DNA of 57,435 bases, taken from contig JAFMDF010000022.1 of NCBI GenBank assembly GCA_017857395.1, positions 1 through 57,435 on the forward strand, in the 5' to 3' direction. A program made the position numbers and the translations under genes. Positions 25,991 to 33,828 of the stretch are shown one piece after another. A model generated the notes under the pieces. It saw only the letters and a program-made list of their open reading frames with translations. It searched no databases and was not told the origin of the DNA. Positions within the stretch are counted from its first letter, which is position 1. Every line of letters starts with the position of its first letter. The DNA comes from Bacteroidota bacterium (lineage in GTDB: Bacteria > Bacteroidota > Bacteroidia > Chitinophagales > Saprospiraceae).

Positions 25991-27498
25991 ATAAAACAAC
26001 TTATGATATAATAATTATTGGACTTGGCCCTGCTGGTTTATTTGCGGCTAATTTGTTTGGCAAAAAAGGCTGGAAAGTGTTGGGCATTGAGCAATATGAA
26101 AACCGTTGGCCACATCCAAGAGCGATTGGCATGGATGATGAAATACTTCGAGCCCTTGGCAGCATCGGCTTACAAGAAGAAATGCTGGCAAAGATGCACC
26201 ATTTGAAAGGCGGCTATTTGAGGCATGGAGCAAACAAAGTTTTTGCCTCAATGGACATTACAAGTGATAATGAATATTTGGGAAAACAATATCTTTATTA
26301 CCAACCTGAACTTGAAGCTGCCTTAGAAGAGGGAGCCAAGCGATATAAACAAGTGGAATTAAGATACAATCATCAGCTCGTTGATTTTCAGCAAATTTCG
26401 GAAGAGGAAGTGCAGTTAAAAATAAAAACTAAAGGAACCGATTTATTAGAATTAACGACCAATTACTTGATTGGATGTGATGGTGCAAAAAGTTTTGTCC
26501 GCCAAAAATTAGACATTCAAACTCGTAATCTAAATTATGATGGCTATATATTAAAAATTGACGCTACAGCCAAAGACTTGAGCAAATTTGACTACGATAC
26601 CGATTATTTTCACAAATATTGTTCTTCAAAAAAAGCATGGATTCGAATGGTTGGCAGAGGCAATCATTGCCGCTGGGAATTTCAATTCAAAGAAAATATC
26701 GAAGATCCAAAGGAGTTGTCTAATGAAGCCGCTTTACAACATATTGCGGAAACTGGCGATGACATTAGTAATTTGTCCGTTATCAATGTAACCTTCTATA
26801 AGTATCAGTCTTTGGTGCATAAAACATGGCGAAAAGAAAATTGCTTTATTGCTGGAGATGCCGCACATTTAACCCCTCCTTATGCAGGACAAGGTTTATG
26901 TGGAGGGATAAGAGATTTGGTCAATTTGTCGTGGAAATTAGAAGAAGTCAAGCAAAAACAAAGTAGTGAAAAAATATTGGAAACCTATCGAGCGGAACGT
27001 GCCCCTCATTTCACTCAATATATTTACATTGCAATTTTCATAGGATATTTATTTAAGACAAGGTTATATTATTTATTTCTGGCTTTTTCCTATCTACCCT
27101 TTTTAAAAAATATTGGCGGAAAATTATATATCCCTCCACCAAAATTGGGTAAAGGTTTTTTCTCAAGACATTCCACCGCAAGACGAGTAATTCCATATTG
27201 TAAAGTAACTCCTAAGGACGCAGCTATTCAATTTATTGATGAATTTATTGATAACAAATGGACTTTATTAAGCAAGTCGCCAGTTGAGAAAAATATACAA
27301 CACTTAGCGGCAAGCATTAATATTCAAATCTTAGACATTTCGGAAAAAACTGCATCCAATGAATGGTTAACCAATTGGATGGAATCTAAACGGATTCAAT
27401 GTGCTTTAATTCGACCTGATTTATATATATTTTCAGGAGGAAAGCAACTAGAAAAAGTTTTGAATCAATATATTCATTTAAAGAAAAAGGTAGCTTAG
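25987..27498 (+). CDS. FAD-binding aromatic-type monooxygenase (PHBH/MhpA family)
   Basis: A 503-residue group A flavin monooxygenase. G12-L-G-P-A-G17 is the FAD dinucleotide fold, IGCDGAKSFVR (~160) is the DG motif, and FIAGDAAHLTPPYAGQGLCGG (~285-306) is the GD motif that contacts FAD ribose and closes the active site. The C-terminal ~130 residues resemble the thioredoxin-like domain of phenol hydroxylase types. The family hydroxylates phenols or polyketide rings using NAD(P)H and O2, and here probably prepares a ring for cleavage by the adjoining VOC protein. It overlaps the preceding gene by 4 bp. A hairpin begins at its stop codon. Confidence 0.92.
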   Translation: MNKTTYDIIIIGLGPAGLFAANLFGKKGWKVLGIEQYENRWPHPRAIGMDDEILRALGSIGLQEEMLAKMHHLKGGYLRHGANKVFASMDITSDNEYLGKQYLYYQPELEAALEEGAKRYKQVELRYNHQLVDFQQISEEEVQLKIKTKGTDLLELTTNYLIGCDGAKSFVRQKLDIQTRNLNYDGYILKIDATAKDLSKFDYDTDYFHKYCSSKKAWIRMVGRGNHCRWEFQFKENIEDPKELSNEAALQHIAETGDDISNLSVINVTFYKYQSLVHKTWRKENCFIAGDAAHLTPPYAGQGLCGGIRDLVNLSWKLEEVKQKQSSEKILETYRAERAPHFTQYIYIAIFIGYLFKTRLYYLFLAFSYLPFLKNIGGKLYIPPPKLGKGFFSRHSTARRVIPYCKVTPKDAAIQFIDEFIDNKWTLLSKSPVEKNIQHLAASINIQILDISEKTASNEWLTNWMESKRIQCALIRPDLYIFSGGKQLEKVLNQYIHLKKKVA

Positions 27499-27553
27499 GC
27501 ATTTCTGTCTGAGTAACATCGTAGGACATTGCTCAGGCAGAAATGCCTAAGCT
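27492..27553. repeat. 22-bp stem palindrome at the end of the monooxygenase gene
   Basis: 27492-27513 pairs with 27532-27553 with a single G-T wobble. The stop codon (27496-27498) is inside the left arm. The arm resembles that at 7655-7719 in length, in the initial AGCTT and in the following core. It might attenuate expression of the downstream FAH gene or protect mRNA. Confidence 0.85.
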
Positions 27554-27568
27554 GCAAAATATAAAAAA

Positions 27569-28531
27569 ATGGGATTATCAATCATTAGGTACACCACAAA
27601 AAGTAGTACTAAAATTAGCTGGGGCATTATAAAAAATCAAAAAGAAATCAGCCCAATTTCAGGCGACTTTGAACAACTATCTCAACTAATTTCAAAATTC
27701 GATGAACAGGCAGCAATTTGGAACGCCGTTAAACCAAGCCTAAATTTAACCGACGTTAATATTTTATCGCCAATCACCAAACCTTGTAAATTAATCTGCC
27801 AAGGTTTGAATTATGCGGAACATCGGGAAGAAGCTGGAAAAGAACGATCTTCAGATTATAATCTTATTTTTAGAAAAGATGAAAGTGCCATCACAGGCCC
27901 TTATGACCCTGTAAATATTCCATCGGATTGTCAAATTTTTGATTATGAAATTGAATTGGGACTAGTTCTCGGAAAAAACATTACCGAGCCAGTTCAAGTT
28001 ACGAAAGAAAATGTATCAGATTATGTAGTAGCATGGTGTATTGTCAATGATTTTTCGGCAAGAGACATGATGTTTAGAGCGTCTTTTCGACAATGGTATT
28101 TGGGTAAAAGTGGTAGAACGTTATGTCCAATTGGACCTATTCTATTTTTTCCAGACAAAGCAGATTGGAAACGATTCGATGACTTACAATTAACGCTAAA
28201 AGTAGATGGAGAAATCCGACAACAAGCTTTTGCCAATCAATTGATTTTTAGACCTGCTCCAACCATTAGCTATATTTCAAAAAACATTGATATGTATGCA
28301 GGGGATTTAATTTTAACAGGAACACCTGGAGGCATCGCTTTACATCCCCCCTCTAAATTAAAAAGAAAGATGGCAGAACTCCTATTTGATGAACGAAAAC
28401 AGGTAGAAATGATGGTGAAGATGAATAAAGATAATACTCGATTGTTGCGTTCAGGGCAGCAGGTTACTTGTACGATTAATACTAAAGATGGGGTAATTGA
28501 TTTAGGGAAAATGGAGAATTTTATTGCTTGA
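27569..28531 (+). CDS. Fumarylacetoacetate hydrolase (FAH) family protein
   Basis: A 320-residue FAH-fold enzyme. Metal ligands are visible in FDYEIELGLVLGK (~E126 and E128) and WCIVNDFSARD (~D160). The conserved LTGTPGG loop is present. FAH-family enzymes hydrolyse or decarboxylate/isomerise beta-diketones and acylpyruvates such as ring-cleavage products. Here it may process the product of the VOC and monooxygenase steps. It follows the monooxygenase after a 70-bp gap containing a hairpin and precedes a small membrane protein by 30 bp. Specific substrate unknown. Confidence 0.9.
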   Translation: MGLSIIRYTTKSSTKISWGIIKNQKEISPISGDFEQLSQLISKFDEQAAIWNAVKPSLNLTDVNILSPITKPCKLICQGLNYAEHREEAGKERSSDYNLIFRKDESAITGPYDPVNIPSDCQIFDYEIELGLVLGKNITEPVQVTKENVSDYVVAWCIVNDFSARDMMFRASFRQWYLGKSGRTLCPIGPILFFPDKADWKRFDDLQLTLKVDGEIRQQAFANQLIFRPAPTISYISKNIDMYAGDLILTGTPGGIALHPPSKLKRKMAELLFDERKQVEMMVKMNKDNTRLLRSGQQVTCTINTKDGVIDLGKMENFIA

Positions 28532-28561
28532 ACCCACTTTAACTAAAAATAATATTCAATA

Positions 28562-29371
28562 ATGAAAAAAGTCTGGAAAATAACCCTATCAATTTTAGTA
28601 CTATTGATTATTGGTAGCTTATGGTTTATTTATACACCAGTAGATTTAAGACCCCCTTATTTAGGAAATAAAATAGCAGAAAAAGATTTTACAAAAGGCA
28701 AAGCATTAGTAAAAGAAATCCAGAATGCTTATGGCGGTAAGGAAAATTGGTTGGCACATAAAACGGGTACTTATCTTCAAACTGCGGATTGGTATGAGGA
28801 CAAATTGGGTGTTGCCAATTGGGATACTATACCACAACGATTTCAAATGACCGCCATCTTAGGAACAGATAATGCGGAATTTACCTTATTAAATGGTCCT
28901 AATAAAGGACAGACTTGGGGGGTAGAAGATTGGACCTCTTTTCAAAAAAAGAAAGGGCAAAAAATAATCACCCCGCATGAAAAATACCAACACAAACTGG
29001 TGTATAAAAACTATTGGTTTCAATTTCCATTTCGTTTTAGCGAAGCACCAATTATTGCTTATGCTGGAGAACGAACCGTCAATGGGGAGACGTACGATTT
29101 ATTGTATGCCACTTGGGGAAGCGAAGCAGCTAACCGAAAATATGACCAATATGTTTTGTATCTAGATAAACAAACAAAAATGCTGGAATGGCTCAATTTT
29201 ACCGTTCGAGAAAAAGCAAATTTTTTGAATATAACTGCTCAATTTACTGATTTTAAAACGATTAATGGAATTACAGTACCTTTCAATCAATACATCAGCT
29301 GGGGGAAACCTGGAGAAGATGGACATAAGTTGCACGAAAACAGATATGAATCTATACAGTTTGGAGAGTAG
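28562..29371 (+). CDS. Membrane-anchored protein, LolA-like fold suspected
   Basis: A 269-residue protein with an N-terminal signal anchor (MKKVWKITLSILVLLIIGSLWF) and a strand-rich body with many Trp and Tyr residues, including KENWLAHKTGTY and repeated strand pairs such as LLYATWG and YVLYLDKQTKMLEWLNF. This pattern recalls the LolA/outer-membrane lipoprotein-sorting half-barrel, which binds hydrophobic ligands. The assignment is an inference from pattern only. It is the last gene of the operon. Possible role: binding or delivering a lipid-like pathway product at the envelope. Confidence 0.7.
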   Translation: MKKVWKITLSILVLLIIGSLWFIYTPVDLRPPYLGNKIAEKDFTKGKALVKEIQNAYGGKENWLAHKTGTYLQTADWYEDKLGVANWDTIPQRFQMTAILGTDNAEFTLLNGPNKGQTWGVEDWTSFQKKKGQKIITPHEKYQHKLVYKNYWFQFPFRFSEAPIIAYAGERTVNGETYDLLYATWGSEAANRKYDQYVLYLDKQTKMLEWLNFTVREKANFLNITAQFTDFKTINGITVPFNQYISWGKPGEDGHKLHENRYESIQFGE

Positions 29372-29393
29372 GTAAGAAGGGGTAGAGATTAAA

Positions 29394-29429
29394 ATTCAGA
29401 CCGTCCCAATTCATCAGGACGATCTGAAT
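29394..29429. terminator. Bidirectional hairpin between convergent genes
   Basis: ATTCAGACCGTCC (29394-29406) pairs with GGACGATCTGAAT (29417-29429) with one wobble. It lies between the end of the plus-strand operon and the end of the minus-strand Crp/Fnr gene. It has no strong T-run, so it works at best as a weak terminator in either direction. Confidence 0.6.
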
Positions 29430-29446
29430 GCTGGCTTCTAAAAAAA

Positions 29447-30010
29447 TTATCGTTGTCGCCTAATTCGGCTTAAAGACTGTTGTGTAATACCCAAATATGA
29501 TGCAATATAACCGAGGGAGACTCGAAATAAAATATCTTCCTGTTTTTTAATCAAATTAAGATACCTCGTTTTAGCATCTCTAAATTGTAAATCTTTAATT
29601 TTTTCTCCTAATTCTAGCGCAGCATTCCTTAATAACATGCTTTCCATCATATAAAACTCTGGAAAGTCTTTGGCCAATACTTTGATGTCGGCTAAATTCA
29701 ACGTAAGCAATTGGCATTCTTCCAAGGTTTCCAAATAAAAATCGCTAGGAGTTTGGCTATAAAAGCTATTGAGTTCTGTCATAAAGTCCCCTTCAAAAGA
29801 AAACCAATGCGTTATGTCTTTACCTTCCTCATTAATATAATAAAATCGAAGACAACCTTTTTGAATGACATATAGCTTTCTACAAAGGTCTCCTTCTCTT
29901 AATAAAATACTTTCCTTCGAATGCTTCTCTAATTTAAATTTTTGGGATAAGGCCTCTAAAAAAGCTGGGGAGAGCTTAATTTCTTCGCTTATAGTTTTTA
30001 GTATATCCAA
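29447..30010 (-). CDS. Crp/Fnr family transcriptional regulator
   Basis: A 187-residue regulator. The cyclic-nucleotide-binding-type beta roll is residues ~18-110 (LREGDLCRKLYVIQKGCLRFYY ... FSFEGDFMTELNSF), followed by the dimerisation helix (FYMMESMLLRNAALELGEKIK). A short C-terminal helix-turn-helix is present (VSLGYIASYLGITQQSLSRIRRQR). There is no N-terminal cysteine cluster, so it is not an oxygen-sensing FNR. It is convergent with the ring-modification operon and may control it, but this is inferred from position only. A 14-bp inverted repeat lies about 20 bp upstream of its start (30031-30067). Confidence 0.9.
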   Translation of the reverse strand: MDILKTISEEIKLSPAFLEALSQKFKLEKHSKESILLREGDLCRKLYVIQKGCLRFYYINEEGKDITHWFSFEGDFMTELNSFYSQTPSDFYLETLEECQLLTLNLADIKVLAKDFPEFYMMESMLLRNAALELGEKIKDLQFRDAKTRYLNLIKKQEDILFRVSLGYIASYLGITQQSLSRIRRQR

Positions 30011-30030
30011 AATGTAAGTCGTTATATTTT

Positions 30031-30067
30031 AAGGAAATAAATGATAAATGTATTCATTTATTTCCTT
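30031..30067 (-). promoter_or_regulatory. 14-bp perfect inverted repeat upstream of the Crp/Fnr gene
   Basis: AAGGAAATAAATGA (30031-30044) is the exact inverse of TCATTTATTTCCTT (30054-30067), with a 9-nt centre. It lies just in front of the minus-strand regulator start at 30010. It could be an autoregulatory operator or a leader hairpin. Confidence 0.5.
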
Positions 30068-30198
30068 TACTAAAAAAAACAATGTTTAATCTTAGACAAA
30101 GTGCTATAAATAATCAACCATTTATACAGCCCTTTCCCCTTCTAAGAAATTCAAAAAGCGGACAAATCTATCTGGTTATTTTCGGCTATCATCTATAG

Positions 30199-30231
30199 AA
30201 GCGGTAAGGAATGCTAGATTCTTTACCGCTT
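30199..30231 (+). terminator. Hairpin with T-run, orphan in position
   Basis: AAGCGGTAAGGAAT (30199-30212) pairs with ATTCTTTACCGCTT (30218-30231, one mismatch), then T-rich sequence. It has the shape of a plus-strand intrinsic terminator, but no plus-strand gene is recognised directly upstream. Its stem shares AGCGGTAAG with the hairpin at 30557-30589. Confidence 0.55.
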
Positions 30232-30556
30232 TTTTATAATTCTACACATTGAAAACATGAATGATATTTGATTTAAGATTTAATCTTAAAACATCGACAC
30301 CCGAATAGGTTCGTCATATTGAACAAACTTAAAATATCGGATGGTGGCTAGTAGTTAAGACAAGTTGAAAACTTGAAATATATTGTTTGGAAGATACAAT
30401 CTTCCAAAATCGGCAGCTTGCTAATGCTAAAGTATCGTAGAAAAACAACAGGCATTTGCTCAATAAAAGCAGACGGCCGTTTATATACTTAAAACATCGG
30501 TGTCCTACGATTCAAAATTGTTTAAAGCATAAAATTAAAAGCTCCTCTAAACACAA

Positions 30557-30589
30557 AAAGCGGTAAGAAAAATAATCTCTTACCGCTTT
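30557..30589. repeat. Second AGCGGTAAG hairpin
   Basis: AAAGCGGTAAGA (30557-30568) pairs perfectly with TCTTACCGCTTT (30578-30589), loop 9 nt. This repeats the core of the hairpin at 30199. Together they bracket ~325 non-coding bases with an internal small palindrome, TGGAAG/CTTCCA, near 30390-30410. Confidence 0.6.
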
Positions 30590-30605
30590 CTGCTATCCTT
30601 ATATA

Positions 30606-30756
30606 AACTAATCTAAGTTGCGGAGAAGAGAGATAAACCTATAAAATCGTCGAAATCTTGTGCTTTTTCAATAAAAACTCCTCTTTGAAGGTCATTTTAG
30701 TCTCTTTTCTCTGCTCTCTAATCTCTGCTCTTAATTGTCCGCAACTTGAATTAAAC
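30606..30756. repeat. ~150-bp imperfect foldback downstream of lon
   Basis: TAATCTAAGTTGCGGA near 30609-30624 is the inverse of TCCGCAACTTGAATTA near 30738-30753, with AGAGAGAT/ATCTCTGCTC matching just inside. It lies after the minus-strand lon stop (30773) and probably forms the 3' end structure of its mRNA. Confidence 0.6.
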
Positions 30757-30772
30757 TAATAGATCAACATCC

Positions 30773-33214
30773 CTACCCCAAAGCAATCCCCAAAACCTCC
30801 TCCATCCGCTCCACATAATGAAAACTAACCCCCTTAATATAAGCAGCATTAATCTCGTCTACATGTTTTTCATTCTCCTTACAAAGGATAATATCTTTAA
30901 TTCCAGCTCTTTTAGCCGCTAAAATCTTTTCTTTGATACCACCGACAGGTAAGACTTTTCCTCGAAGGGTAATTTCTCCCGTCATTGCCAAATTCGGTTT
31001 AACAGGTTTGCCCGTAAAGGCAGAAGTCAATGCCGTTAGCATGGTAACACCCGCTGATGGTCCATCTTTTGGCGTTGCACCTTCTGGAACGTGAATGTGA
31101 ATATCCTGTTCTCCAAATACTTTTGTATCAATGCCTAATGCTTCTGCGTGCGCTTTGAGAAAACTCAAAGCCGTTTGCGCTGATTCTTTCATCACGGTGC
31201 CTAAATTTCCTGTCAATTGCAGCACCCCTTTACCTTTACTCAAACTCGCTTCGATAAATAGTATGTCGCCACCTACAGAAGTCCAAGCTAGGCCAACGAC
31301 TACGCCAGGCACTTTAGTTCGTTGGTAACGGTCTCTAGAAAATCTAGTAGGGCCTAAAATATCTTTGATTGTTGCTTCCTTTATACTTATGTCATAGGTT
31401 TCTTCCATCGCTACCTTTTTAGCCGTAGCTCTCATGACGCCTGCAATTTGTCGACTAAGTGACCGTACACCAGATTCACGGGTATAGTCCTGAATGATTT
31501 GCATCAGCACTTTGGTAGACAATTTTATATCTTTTGCTTTTAAACCGTGTTCTACTCGTTGTTCAGGAACTAAATGTTTTTTAGCAATTTCTATTTTTTC
31601 TTCTATGGAATAACCGCTGATGCTAATAATTTCCATCCTGTCTCGAAGGGCAGGTTGAATCGTATTTAAAGAATTAGCCGTCGCAATGAATAAGATTTTA
31701 GACAAATCGTATTCTACATCCAAATAATTATCATGGAAAGTAGTATTTTGTTCTGGATCTAAAACTTCTAATAAGGCAGAAGAAGGATCCCCTCTAAAAT
31801 TGGAGCCTACTTTATCAATTTCATCTAAAATGAAAACTGGATTGGACGATTTTACCTTTTTCAAAGATTGGATAATTCGACCAGGCATAGCGCCAATGTA
31901 CGTCTTTCGATGTCCTCGAATTTCAGATTCATCGTGCAAGCCACCTAAAGACATTCGGACAAATTTTCTAGACAAAGCTCTCGCAACCGATTTCCCAAGA
32001 GATGTTTTACCAACGCCTGGAGGGCCGACCAAGCACAAAATAGGCGCTTTCATATCTCCTTTTAGCTTCAAGACGGCTAAATGTTCTAAAATACGGTCTT
32101 TTACTTTCTCTAAGCCAAAATGGTCTTTGTCCAATACTTTTTTGACCTTTTTTAAATCAAAATTATCTTCGGTATAAATATTCCAAGGCAAGTCCAGCAT
32201 CAATTCCATATAATTCAACATCACGGAATATTCAGCTACTTGTGGATTTAATCTTTTTAATTTTTTAAGGTCTTTATCAAAAACCTCTTTGACTTCTTTC
32301 GGCCACTTCATCTTCGCTGCTCGGTCTCTTAATTTACCATATTCTTGGTCTTGTGGATTATTACCCAACTCTTCTTGAATCGTTTTTAATTGTTGATTCA
32401 AGAAATAATCTCTTTGCTGCTTCTCTAAATCTGTTCTGACCTTATTCTCTATTTTATCTTTTAATTGCAATAATTGCAATTCATTATCCATCTTTATCAA
32501 TACGGCCTCTGCCTTCTTACTTAAATCATTAATTTCTAAAATCTGTTGCTTGGCAGGGACATCAATGCCTAAATTAGAAGTAATAAAATTCAGTAAAAAT
32601 GCGCCGTTATCAATATTTTTTAACATCACAGATGCCTCCGAAGGAATATTTGGCGCCAACTTAATAATTTGTTGCGCTAAGTCTTTGATAGACGCAATCG
32701 TCGCACTAAATTCTAATTGGTTTTCTGCTTTGATTGTACCTATTTCTTTAATTTTTCCTGACAGAAATGGATTTTCTTGCGTTAATTCTTCCAAAGAAAA
32801 ACGCTTCCGTCCTTGCAAAATAGCGGTAGTGGTACCATCTGGCATTTTTAGGATTTTTAAAATCCTAGCAATGGTGCCTATTTGAAATAAATCCAACATT
32901 TTTGGATTCTCCGTCTTCGCAGTCCGCTGAGATAAAACAGCAATCAATCGGCCACTTTCATAAGCATGATGCACCGCCTTAATAGATTTATCTCTTCCTA
33001 CCGTAATAGGAATAACTATCCCAGGAAAAAGTACTGTGTTTTTAAGTGCCAATACAGGTAGCACCCCAGGAAAATCTTCCTTTAAGTTCATTTCATCATC
33101 ATCGTCATCATTCATACTTAAAAAAGGCATAAAATCTCCTTCTTCATCAATACCCTGTGGGAAAAAAAAATCTTTAAACATAAATTTATTTTCACTATTT
33201 GCGTTGTATTCCAT
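30773..33214 (-). CDS. lon: ATP-dependent protease Lon
   Basis: An 813-residue Lon (LonA type), the cytoplasmic AAA+ protease that degrades misfolded and regulatory proteins. The N-terminal LAN domain begins at ~50 (LPVLALKNTVLFPGIVIPI) after an acidic extension of ~45 residues (DDDDDE). The central AAA+ domain has Walker A GPPGVGKTSL (~395) and Walker B FILDEIDK. The C-terminal protease domain has the Ser in PKDGPSAGVTM (~717) and Lys in EKILAAKRAG (~760). All essential residues are present. The length is typical for Bacteroidota Lon proteins. Single minus-strand gene. Confidence 0.98.
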   Translation of the reverse strand: MEYNANSENKFMFKDFFFPQGIDEEGDFMPFLSMNDDDDDEMNLKEDFPGVLPVLALKNTVLFPGIVIPITVGRDKSIKAVHHAYESGRLIAVLSQRTAKTENPKMLDLFQIGTIARILKILKMPDGTTTAILQGRKRFSLEELTQENPFLSGKIKEIGTIKAENQLEFSATIASIKDLAQQIIKLAPNIPSEASVMLKNIDNGAFLLNFITSNLGIDVPAKQQILEINDLSKKAEAVLIKMDNELQLLQLKDKIENKVRTDLEKQQRDYFLNQQLKTIQEELGNNPQDQEYGKLRDRAAKMKWPKEVKEVFDKDLKKLKRLNPQVAEYSVMLNYMELMLDLPWNIYTEDNFDLKKVKKVLDKDHFGLEKVKDRILEHLAVLKLKGDMKAPILCLVGPPGVGKTSLGKSVARALSRKFVRMSLGGLHDESEIRGHRKTYIGAMPGRIIQSLKKVKSSNPVFILDEIDKVGSNFRGDPSSALLEVLDPEQNTTFHDNYLDVEYDLSKILFIATANSLNTIQPALRDRMEIISISGYSIEEKIEIAKKHLVPEQRVEHGLKAKDIKLSTKVLMQIIQDYTRESGVRSLSRQIAGVMRATAKKVAMEETYDISIKEATIKDILGPTRFSRDRYQRTKVPGVVVGLAWTSVGGDILFIEASLSKGKGVLQLTGNLGTVMKESAQTALSFLKAHAEALGIDTKVFGEQDIHIHVPEGATPKDGPSAGVTMLTALTSAFTGKPVKPNLAMTGEITLRGKVLPVGGIKEKILAAKRAGIKDIILCKENEKHVDEINAAYIKGVSFHYVERMEEVLGIALG

Positions 33215-33828
33215 TCCTTATAGAATACCTCTTTGCCAAAATGGCAGCAAGATACAAAACATCTCACTTAAATATATTGGTCGAATATTATGCCAGTAAG
33301 AAAAGTCTGCCATTTGGTAGTTTTTACATCATTTTCTAAAGCATGCTTGTTTATTCGTCTATAAAAAGTGGTCAAAAAGTCAGTAAAAAGGTTAAATTGT
33401 AAATGAATCTCAATCAATATTAAGCAACTTCAATTGTCGGCTACGAGTTTTGTAATGCGAATCACATCTATTTATTTAAAATACACTAGTTTTGTATATA
33501 AAAAATCATAAGTTTATTATCTAAAAGGCTACTCCCCCCTAAATAGCAGCGCAAATTAGAACTGATTAGTCCTACCCCTAAGTAGGCAATTAATATTTAG
33601 AGCTTGTTGGGAATTTATCCTTTGGGCTAAAAAAGCGTCTTTTTTATCTCCAAAAACAAACTCCCAACAAGCTCTTACCAATACTAATCATTTAAAAGTA
33701 TTACACTCTTTTTAAGACCGTGTTGACTATACCACCAAATATTTAGCTTTCTACTGCTTAGCATTTTCCGATTTAAGTATATCCTAAAACCTTTTATAAA
33801 ATTAAATAAGCCACCAAACCTTATAGTG
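33215..33828. other. Divergent spacer between lon and the glycosidase-like gene
   Basis: This 614-bp AT-rich stretch must hold promoters in both directions. The only conspicuous structure is the palindrome at 33599-33675. No clear coding frame is seen. Confidence 0.6.
33599..33675. repeat. 14-bp stem palindrome AGAGCTTGTTGGGA
   Basis: 33599-33612 pairs perfectly with TCCCAACAAGCTCT at 33662-33675. A nested AAAAAA-GCGTC-TTTTTT hairpin occupies 33629-33645. The double structure is typical of small intergenic repeat elements. Confidence 0.8.
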
